Source: Candidatus Cloacimonadota bacterium (lineage in GTDB: Bacteria; Cloacimonadota; Cloacimonadia; Cloacimonadales; Cloacimonadaceae). From it: 39,421 nucleotides of DNA. The stretch spans positions 1-39,421 of the forward strand of contig JAEZUG010000016.1 in the NCBI GenBank assembly GCA_023421135.1, given 5' to 3'. Shown here piece by piece: positions 17,495-25,100 of the stretch. The first letter of the stretch is position 1. Each line of letters begins with the position of its first letter. The notes under the pieces are model-generated. The model was not told where the DNA came from. It saw only the letters and a program-made list of their open reading frames with translations, and ran no database searches. The position numbers and the translations under genes were made by a program.

Positions 17495-17584
17495 AAATCT
17501 GCGGAGCTCCCGGTGAAGCGCAGCGAACCGTGGGGCTGCTGAGCCAAAGAACACATTCTCTTCTCAATACCAAACCAATATTAT

Positions 17585-17668
17585 ACCCATCTCATACTCA
17601 TAAGACACGCATGAATGTACATGGGTGTCACATGGGTGTCACATGGGTGTCACATGGGTGTCGTCTCA
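17585..17668 (-). repeat. Dispersed 11-bp-unit palindromic element, copy B (inverted)
   Basis: Four perfect 11-bp units ACATGGGTGTC occupy 17619-17629, 17630-17640, 17641-17651 and 17652-17662. Diverged inverse units (ACCCATCTCAT, ACTCATAAGAC, ACGCATGA) lie at 17585-17614. It is copy A in the opposite orientation. The open frame that runs through it encodes an 11-residue periodic peptide that is not part of the downstream protein family. Confidence 0.9.
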
Positions 17669-17774
17669 GAGAGTAAAGGTTTACACACGAATTAGAAACT
17701 GTTTTTCGTGCTTTGTTCTCTTGTCCAGTTACATTGTTTTTAGTAGACTAAAGACAATGAATAAGGAATTGAAC

Positions 17775-18626
17775 ATGGAGATCAGAGAAAATCACAAAGA
17801 GATCATGATCAAAAAAGCTTCAGGCAAAATGGAAGCGTTTAACCTTGTTAAGCTAAAAGCTTCCCTGGAACGCGCTGGAGCTGGGGCTGATTCTATTGAC
17901 ATAATTGTTCGTGACATAGAGAGTTGGGTACAGGATGGCGTCAGCACCCGCGAGCTCTATGACCGGGCCTTTAAGACCCTCAAACGGATCAGCACCAGCG
18001 GTGCAATACTATACCGGCTCAAACAGGCCATCATCAGTATGGGACCCAGTGGCTTTCCCTTTGAGCACTTTATTGGAGAGCTCTTCAAGCGGCAGGGCTA
18101 TCGGGTGGAGGTTGGTGTAGTCGTAGAGGGAGCCTCAGTCAGTCATGAAATGGATGTGATTGCTACCAAAGCAAATGAACAGATCTTGGCAGAGTGTAAA
18201 TACTCGGTTAAACAGGGTCACAGCGTCAGTATTCAAGTGCCTCTCTACGTGAATTCCCGCGTGATTGATATAGTCGAGAAATTGCATGAGGATCGTCGCA
18301 ATCAAGACACCAAATATTCTGCCTGGATTGTCACAAACGGCCGCTTTTCTCCTGATTCCGTTAAGTACAGCAAGTGCAAGGGCATCAATCTATTGGGTTG
18401 GGATTATCCGGCAGGTAATGCACTCAAAGACCTGATCGAACGACAGAAGATGTATCCCATCACCATCCTGGGTAGCATCACAGTGAACGAGAAGAAGGAA
18501 CTGATGAGGCGCGGAATTGTCACTTGTGACCTGTTGTCTGAACAGGTGGATCAGTGGGATGATCTGGGGCTGAGCAAGAGGAAGCAAGCTTCTGTCTTAC
18601 GGGAGTTGACAGCTCTCTGTAGCTAA
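17775..18626 (+). CDS. ATP-cone domain fused to an Mrr-like PD-(D/E)XK nuclease
   Basis: A 283-residue protein. Residues about 9-95 (IKKASGKMEAFNLVKLKASL ... AILYRLKQAI) match an ATP-cone, the nucleotide-sensing module of ribonucleotide reductase and NrdR. Residues about 96-215 match an Mrr-type restriction endonuclease fold: FEHFIGELFKRQGY, then D127 in HEMDVIA and E140-C-K142, giving the D...ExK metal site, then a helical region with SRVIDIVEKL. A short C-terminal helical part (228-283) is unassigned. Expected role: nucleic acid cleavage gated by a nucleotide, possibly in restriction, repair or defence. This is inferred. No methyltransferase is nearby, so it is not a classical restriction-modification pair. 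ATG 17775 has AAGGA seven bases upstream; ATG 17757 is an alternative. Confidence 0.85.
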   Translation: MEIRENHKEIMIKKASGKMEAFNLVKLKASLERAGAGADSIDIIVRDIESWVQDGVSTRELYDRAFKTLKRISTSGAILYRLKQAIISMGPSGFPFEHFIGELFKRQGYRVEVGVVVEGASVSHEMDVIATKANEQILAECKYSVKQGHSVSIQVPLYVNSRVIDIVEKLHEDRRNQDTKYSAWIVTNGRFSPDSVKYSKCKGINLLGWDYPAGNALKDLIERQKMYPITILGSITVNEKKELMRRGIVTCDLLSEQVDQWDDLGLSKRKQASVLRELTALCS

Positions 18627-18663
18627 ACACCAGCGGTGTGATCTGAGTCGGAAGCGGTTTCGC

Positions 18664-18692
18664 TTGACAAAAGAAGCAACCTCTAATGTAGT
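18664..18692 (+). promoter_or_regulatory. Candidate sigma70-type promoter of tyrS
   Basis: A perfect TTGACA (18664-18669), a 17-nt spacer and TGTAGT (18687-18692, four of six) lie about 30 nt before the tyrS start. The spacing to the start codon leaves a short leader, too short for a T-box. Confidence 0.5.
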
Positions 18693-18721
18693 GACAGAAC
18701 CAAATTTAACGGAAGAAGACA

Positions 18722-19921
18722 ATGAGATTTGAAAACGAACTTAAAGTGATAAAGAAAGGCGTGGAAGAGATCATCCCGGTGGATGAACTGCTGAAGAAGC
18801 TGGAGAAATCGGCCAAAACCGGTGTTCCACTCCGCATCAAATATGGCATTGATCCCACCGGCTACGACGTTCATATCGGGCACCTTGTCCCCATTCGCAA
18901 GATGCGGGAGTTTCAGGACATGGGCCATATTGGCGTGATTATTATTGGTGATTTTACTGCCCAGATTGGCGACCCCACCGGGCGGGACGATTCACGCCCC
19001 CCGCTTACCAAAGAGCAGATTTTGGAAAACTCCGCGAAGTATATGGAACAGCTCTTCACTGTGCTGGATCCTGCCCGCACTGAGATCCGCTATCAGACAG
19101 AATGGTTCGGCTCCATGGGCATGACAGATGTGATCAAGCTGATGGGCAAGTTTACCCTGGCGCAATTCCTGGCACACGATACCTTCCGCAATCGCTATGA
19201 ACAGGGTTTACCCCTGGGCATGCATGAGATCATGTATCCGATCCTGCAGGGCTATGATTCTGTTGCTATCCAAAGCGATGTTGAGTTGGGTGCCACGGAA
19301 CAGAAATTCAATATCCTGGCAGGACGCGACATGCAGCGCTATTTTGGTCAGGAACAGCAGGTTGCAGTGCTTTCTCCCATTCTGATGGGAACTGATGGTG
19401 TGAATAAGATGAGCAAATCCATGAATAACTACATTGCTGTCTTTGATTCTCCGCAGGAGAAATTTGGCAAGGTGATGTCCATTCCGGATAAGCTGATTGT
19501 GAACTATTATAACTACGCTACCACCTTGCATCCCGATGAGATTCAGAAGATCAAAGAGGAGCTGGAATCCGGAGTCAATCCCATGCTTTCTAAGAAGCGG
19601 CTGGGTTGGGAGATTGTGAAGCTCTACCATGGGGCAGAGGCGGCTGACGAGGCCAGAAGCGCTTTTGAGAAGCAGTTTTCTCAAAAAGAAATACCGGATG
19701 AGATGCCGGAGTTCAGTAGTCCCGAGCAAAGCCTGAAACTGATTCGCATCCTCACCGAAAATGGACTCTGCGAGACTAATGGCGAAGCCAAAAGGCTCAT
19801 TATGCAGGGAGCAGTTTCTGTGGATGGCACCAAATATACGGCTATAGACACAGAAATTGAGCTGGTGGATGGGATGGTGATCAAGTGCGGTAAGAGAAAA
19901 TATTTGAGGATACGCAAGTAA
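18722..19921 (+). CDS. tyrS: Tyrosyl-tRNA synthetase
   Basis: A 399-residue class I synthetase charging tRNA-Tyr. It shows YGIDPTGYDVHIGH with HIGH at 51-54, the IGDFTAQIGDPTGR segment, the tyrosine/tRNA core (GYDSVAIQSDVELGATEQKFN) and KMSKS at 229-233. The C-terminal S4 RNA-binding domain (about 335-399, AKRLIMQGAVSVDG) is intact. It resembles the TyrZ-like subgroup. GGAAGAAG precedes the ATG. The M50 protein gene begins 1 nt after its stop, so the two are probably co-transcribed with glnA. Confidence 0.97.
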   Translation: MRFENELKVIKKGVEEIIPVDELLKKLEKSAKTGVPLRIKYGIDPTGYDVHIGHLVPIRKMREFQDMGHIGVIIIGDFTAQIGDPTGRDDSRPPLTKEQILENSAKYMEQLFTVLDPARTEIRYQTEWFGSMGMTDVIKLMGKFTLAQFLAHDTFRNRYEQGLPLGMHEIMYPILQGYDSVAIQSDVELGATEQKFNILAGRDMQRYFGQEQQVAVLSPILMGTDGVNKMSKSMNNYIAVFDSPQEKFGKVMSIPDKLIVNYYNYATTLHPDEIQKIKEELESGVNPMLSKKRLGWEIVKLYHGAEAADEARSAFEKQFSQKEIPDEMPEFSSPEQSLKLIRILTENGLCETNGEAKRLIMQGAVSVDGTKYTAIDTEIELVDGMVIKCGKRKYLRIRK

Positions 19922-19922
19922 G

Positions 19923-20564
19923 ATGCCCGAAGTCCTCATCAAGTTCTTAGTACAGGCAGGGATCCTGGTGGTGGTGTTCTACTCCATCATTATTCATGAA
20001 GTTAGCCATGCATTGGTAGCTTCCTGGCTGGGAGACGACACTGCTCAGAGACAGGGCCGGCTGAGCCTTAACCCCCTGAAGCATATAGATATATTCGGTA
20101 CAATTGTGCTACCGTTGCTGCTTTACTTCTCAGCGGGATTCATCTTTGGATATGCCAAGCCCGTGCCCATAAATCCCTATAACTTCAGGGATTACAAGCG
20201 GGATAGCGGTTTGACTGCTCTGGCGGGGCCGATCTCCAATATCTGTATTGCAATCCTCTTCACGCTGGTTTATCATCTGGGCTCGGGAATTATTCTGGTT
20301 CCGCAAATGGCTTTGATGGTAGTGTATCTGAACTTGCTACTTGCCTTTTTCAATCTGATCCCGGTGCCGCCTCTGGATGGCTCCAAGGTGCTGGGCATCT
20401 TTCTTTCGGATCGCGCCTATTACCAGTGGACTCTTCAAGAAAAGAAGGGGATGATCATTCTGGTGGGAGTGATTCTGATCTCGAACCTCTTTGGCTTGAA
20501 TCTGATCGGCAGATTGGTGATGCCCGTGGTCAGTTCAATCATGCATATACTGGGCTTGCTGTAG
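19923..20564 (+). CDS. Site-2-protease-like membrane metalloprotease (M50)
   Basis: A 213-residue integral membrane protein of the short M50 family. The zinc motif HEVSH (25-29) lies in the first long helix, followed by GRLSLNPLKHIDIFGTI and the third ligand motif NLIPVPPLDG (144-153), whose Asp completes the site. Four to five hydrophobic segments are visible and there is no PDZ domain, unlike RseP. Such short members are widespread; substrates are usually unknown. The gene starts immediately after tyrS and ends 39 nt before glnA. Confidence 0.92.
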   Translation: MPEVLIKFLVQAGILVVVFYSIIIHEVSHALVASWLGDDTAQRQGRLSLNPLKHIDIFGTIVLPLLLYFSAGFIFGYAKPVPINPYNFRDYKRDSGLTALAGPISNICIAILFTLVYHLGSGIILVPQMALMVVYLNLLLAFFNLIPVPPLDGSKVLGIFLSDRAYYQWTLQEKKGMIILVGVILISNLFGLNLIGRLVMPVVSSIMHILGLL

Positions 20565-20603
20565 GCAGCTAAGCTTTTACAAAAAAAACACATGGAGATA
20601 AAC

Positions 20604-22025
20604 ATGGACAAGAAACAACTGCAGAAAATGATCACTGACAACGAAGTGCAGGCTATTGATCTGAAATACTCTGGCCTGGATGGCAAGTGGTATCACATCA
20701 CTTTCCCGGCCCGGAGATTGGATTTTGTGCTGGAGCACGGAGTTCCCTTTGATGGCTCCAGCATTCCCGGCATGAGAGACGTTGAGAGCGGAGATATGGT
20801 GCTGATGCCCGATCTCAGCTCTGCCTGTATTGATCCCTATTATGAGACCTCCACTCTTAGGTTGATCTGTTCTATCTGTGATGCAGAGACCAGAATAGGC
20901 GTGAAGAAAGACCCGCGCAGCGTGGCAAAACGTGCCCATGACTATCTGCTCAGCACAGGGATTGCCGATAGCTCTTCCTGGATTCCCGAGCTGGAGTTTC
21001 ACCTCTTTGATTCCGTGGAGATGAATTCCGATCGCTATTCTGCCGGTTATACCATATCCAGCGCAGAGTGTAAGGACTCCCTGCCGATAGATTTTGATGA
21101 TGCCGATGGCGTGTCCCGCCAGGACATCAAAGGCTATCACATGGATACACCTTTTGACCGCTACTACGAGATCCGTCAGGAAATGGTCAATCACATGGAA
21201 GAGCTGGGCATCAAAATCCGCTATCATCATCATGAAGTGGGGCTCAGTTCACAACAAGAGATCGAGACAGAACTGCTGGAATTCCCCAAAATCTGTGATG
21301 ATGCCATGGTGATGAAGGATATTATCCGTCGCACTGCTTTGGAAAATGGTCTCACTGCCACTTTCATGCCCAAGCCGGTCTATGATCAAGCTGGTAATGG
21401 CATGCACTTTCATATGATGCTGCACAAGAAAGGCAAGAATGTGTTCTATAAAAAAGGTGGTTATGCCGATCTTTCCAAGGAAGCTATCTGGTTCATCGGC
21501 GGCATTCTGTCTCATGGAAAAGCCATTGTGGCCTTTACCAATCCCAGCACAAATTCCTTCAAGCGTCTCTTACCCGGCTTTGAAGCTCCGGTGAAGCTGA
21601 TCTTTGGTCAGGCAAACCGTTCTGCTGCTATCCGAATTCCCAAGTATGGCAATACAGAAGCCACCAAGCGTTTTGAATTCCGTACCGGTGATGCCACTTG
21701 CAATCCATATCTGGCAATGAGCGCTCTGCTCATGGCAGGACTGGACGGCATCAAGAACAAAATAGACCCCACCAAGCTCAATATGGGTCCTATAGACGAC
21801 AACATCTTTGCCTGGAGCGAAGAGAAGAAAGCCACCTTGCACTCCATACCCGCCAATCTGGAAGAAGCCATGCAAGCTCTGAGAGAAGATCACGCCTTCC
21901 TGCTACAGGGTGGAGTCTTCAATGAAGAGCTCATCGAATCCCATATCAAGATGAAGCTGGCTGAGCATAAGGCGGTAAACGACCGTCCGCATCCATATGA
22001 AATGGCGCTGTATTACAGCTTGTAA
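20604..22025 (+). CDS. glnA: Type I glutamine synthetase
   Basis: A 473-residue GSI that makes glutamine from glutamate, ammonia and ATP. The beta-grasp domain contains VPFDGSSIPG. The catalytic domain has HHHEVGLSSQQEIE, FMPKP, GNGMHFHMMLHKKG, NPSTNSFKRLLPGFEAPV and RSAAIRIP. At the position of the adenylylated Tyr of enteric GS (NLYDLPPEE) the sequence reads NIFAWSEE, with Phe at residue 402, so control by adenylylation is not expected. ATG 20604 is favoured because GGAG (20594-20597) is six bases upstream; ATG 20592 lacks one. A strong terminator follows. Confidence 0.96.
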   Translation: MDKKQLQKMITDNEVQAIDLKYSGLDGKWYHITFPARRLDFVLEHGVPFDGSSIPGMRDVESGDMVLMPDLSSACIDPYYETSTLRLICSICDAETRIGVKKDPRSVAKRAHDYLLSTGIADSSSWIPELEFHLFDSVEMNSDRYSAGYTISSAECKDSLPIDFDDADGVSRQDIKGYHMDTPFDRYYEIRQEMVNHMEELGIKIRYHHHEVGLSSQQEIETELLEFPKICDDAMVMKDIIRRTALENGLTATFMPKPVYDQAGNGMHFHMMLHKKGKNVFYKKGGYADLSKEAIWFIGGILSHGKAIVAFTNPSTNSFKRLLPGFEAPVKLIFGQANRSAAIRIPKYGNTEATKRFEFRTGDATCNPYLAMSALLMAGLDGIKNKIDPTKLNMGPIDDNIFAWSEEKKATLHSIPANLEEAMQALREDHAFLLQGGVFNEELIESHIKMKLAEHKAVNDRPHPYEMALYYSL

Positions 22026-22035
22026 GATATGATGA

Positions 22036-22066
22036 AAGAGGCTGCCCGGCAGCCTCTTCTCTTTTT
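22036..22066 (+). terminator. Intrinsic terminator after glnA
   Basis: A perfect 10-bp stem (AAGAGGCTGC, 22036-22045, with GCAGCCTCTT, 22049-22058) has a CCG loop and is followed by CTCTTTTTAT. It lies 10 nt after the glnA stop. Confidence 0.92.
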
Positions 22067-22166
22067 ATATGTGAACTCAGTTCATTAAATCCAAAGAATT
22101 GGGATTAAGGAACGAACTTTGCATAAGTTCTGGAAAACGTTTTCAATAAGGTCGAGGATAATACTT

Positions 22167-25100
22167 ATGAAGAAATTAGCACTGCTACTCATGTGCATTT
22201 GGGTAGGTTTGGCGGGAGCCGTTGCCGCAGACCAGGAAGCCCAAGGCATGAACCAAGCCTTCCGGATCACCGGACGAACGGCAAACACGATGAGTATCAC
22301 TTTCAACCCCGGATCTTTCAGAATTGAGGAAGAAAGGGTGGGAGACAAAGTTTATCAGCATATAGTCATGCCCGGTGCCTCCAGCACGATCGATGAGGGG
22401 ATGCCAGAGCTTCCCTTGATTGGTGCCAGTGTTATTGTTCCTGCTCAAGGAACGGTGACGGTTCGGACCAATGCAGGCAACCCCAGAAGCCTTGGTGCTT
22501 TTAAACCCTATCCCGTTCAACAGAGAATGGATCTGGAGAGTCCCAAGTCTTTCCTGTATAACAACGATTTCTTCTCCGGGAATGGCACTTATCCGGCCGT
22601 TACCACAAGTTACTCCGAGCCAGCTATTCTGCGCGATTTCCGCTTTATTTCTCTTCAGATCTCGCCTTTCTTTTATGATGCCGGAACCGGAGAACTGAGC
22701 GTCTATGATGATCTTGAGCTGGAGCTGGAATTTGGTAGCGGCCCCGGACTGAATGAACTGACAGAAGAACCCAGCTATGTTTCTCCCTATTTTGATAAAC
22801 TCTATAGCGCCACCTTCCTGAACTACGACGACTATCGCTGGATGGTTCCCGTGAACGTTCCGCCGCGTTATGTCGTGATTCATGGAAACAGCACAGACCC
22901 CAATTTCGTACAATCGGTAAACAACTTTGTGCTTTGGAAAAGACAGAAAGGTGCAGACGTCCGGGTTGCCAGCACAACCGTTGCCGGAACCAGCAACACA
23001 GCCATCAAGGCCTATCTCCAAAACCTTTACAACGATGTCAGCACGCGTCCTGATTATGTCATCTTTATTGGTGATACCACTGGATCTTTCCAGATCCCGA
23101 CCTACAATGAGAACAGTGGTCCTGGCGACTATCCTTACACCCGGCTGGATGGAACAGATGGCGTGGGTGACGTCTATATCGGTCGTATATCTGTGGAAAA
23201 CGTCTCTCAGCTACTGGTTGTGATGAACAAAGCCATGACCTATGAGAGAGATATTGATATCAGCACAGCTTCCTGGCTAAACAAGATGCTCCTGGCTGCG
23301 GATTGGGCTCCTTCAGGAGTCTCCACCGTATATATGAGCAAGTATCTCAAAGAGACCTCCAAGATGATCAATCCAGACTACACCTACACAGAAATCTATG
23401 GTGATGGATCATTGGGAACTCAGATTGTAGCCGGAATCAATCAGGGTGTCGGATTCTACAATTTCCGGGGTTATATAGACCTTGCTGGTTGGACTCCCGG
23501 TACGACCTATTACAATGGCTACAAGACTCCTCACACCTGGATGCTGACCTGTGGCACAGGGAATTTTGACAGCTCCTCACCTTCCAAGACAGAAGACTTT
23601 TACCGCCTGGGTACAGCGGTTACGCCCTCAGGAGGACTCACAGCAACTGGTATGGCCACCTCTTCCACTCATACAACCTTTAATAACGCTCTGAACGGCG
23701 GTTTGATCCATGGAGTGACACAAGCCGGAATGAGAACCATGGGTGAAGCTCTGCTTGCCGGTAAAGTGAACATCTATAGAATTTTTGGTGTTTCAGCTCC
23801 CACCGAAGCAGCCAAGTTTGCCCAATGGTGCAACCTTATTGGAGATCCCACTCTGGAGATCTTCATGGGAATTCCGCAGCAGTTCAACGTGGCTGTAGAA
23901 GATACCATTGCCCTTGGAACCAGCCTCCTTGATGTATCCCTTACGGATAACGAAGGAATGGCTGTGAAAGGTGCGGCAGTCACTCTTTCCCAAGGGGATC
24001 AGGTGATTAGCCGCGGCTACACAGATGCAGAAGGAAACGTCATTTTGGTGCTTCCGGGTGGCATGACAGCCGGTACTGCTGTCATCACTGTCTCTGCTCA
24101 TGAGTTCAAACCCTCACAGATCACCATTGCCGTAAGTGATATGGCTTATCTGGTACCCGGAACTGTCGTTATTGATGACGATAACACGGGTGCATCTCAG
24201 GGAAATACGAATGCTCTTGCGAATCCCGGAGAGACCATAGAGATCAATTTTGGCCTCCAGAATACCGGAACGATCCTCATGCCTGCCGTGAGTGGTTATG
24301 CCACTTCTCTCAGTCCCTATGTGACCATGATTGATTCCCTGGTTAGCTACGGAGATATCCCCGGTGGAAATCTTGGTTTCAGTCTTGAGCCTGTTGTCTT
24401 CTCCGTGGCTCCCAACGCACCCTTTGGAACCACTCTGCGTTTCCATCTCTATCTTGCTGATGGCAGCCAGGTGGAGTATAGTGTATCGGAATTTGTCCCC
24501 GTGGAAGCAGCCCGGTTTAGCTTCAACACTGCCGGTGTCCTCGATGGCGGCAATAATGCTCTGGATCCGGGAGAGACTTCACCTTTAACAATTGGAATAA
24601 ACAATATTGGCCCCATGGGAGTTGCCGATCTCTATGGACGGTTATACACCTTGAATGATCTGGTCGTGATCAACGATAACATCGGCTTCTTTGGATCAGT
24701 TCCAATTGATGGCACCGCCACCACTGAAACAGACAACTTCTCAATTTCCGCCAGAGAGATGATCCTCCCCGGGATGGTAATTCCCATGAGAGTGAAGCTC
24801 TACAATGCTGCAGGATTCGAGCAGTATCTGGATTTCAGCCTGACTATTGGCACGGTCAACGTCCAGGATCCTCTGGGTCCCTGCGCCTATGGCTATATGA
24901 TCTTCGACGATGGAGATTGGTCTTATGCTGAAGCTCCCACCTTCCAATGGGTAGGAATCGCTCCCACTGAAGGCGGTTTGGGAACTCTTTTGCCTCTAAG
25001 CGATGCCTATACCAGTGGCGATGAGGGAGACCAAGTTGGCGGCACAGCCATCACCACAATCACACTACCTTTCCCCTTCCAGTTCTACGGCATCCAATAT

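Larger units (their letters stand above)
17338..17774. other. Intergenic stretch between ftsZ and the ATP-cone nuclease
   Basis: It contains the ftsZ terminator (17364-17423), a palindromic repeat (17461-17494) shared with 27732-27767, and dispersed element copy B (17585-17668). The last 100 nt are AT-rich and may hold the promoter of the next gene; no convincing hexamer pair was found. No gene is present. Confidence 0.7.

Noticed and set aside
17625..17774. Longer start for the ATP-cone nuclease
   Set aside because: The extra residues are coded by the 11-bp repeat and an AT-rich leader; ATG 17775 has a good AAGGA and starts right at the ATP-cone domain.
18627..18721. T-box riboswitch before tyrS
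   Set aside because: Only 95 nt with a promoter in the middle, too short, and no T-box sequence was seen.
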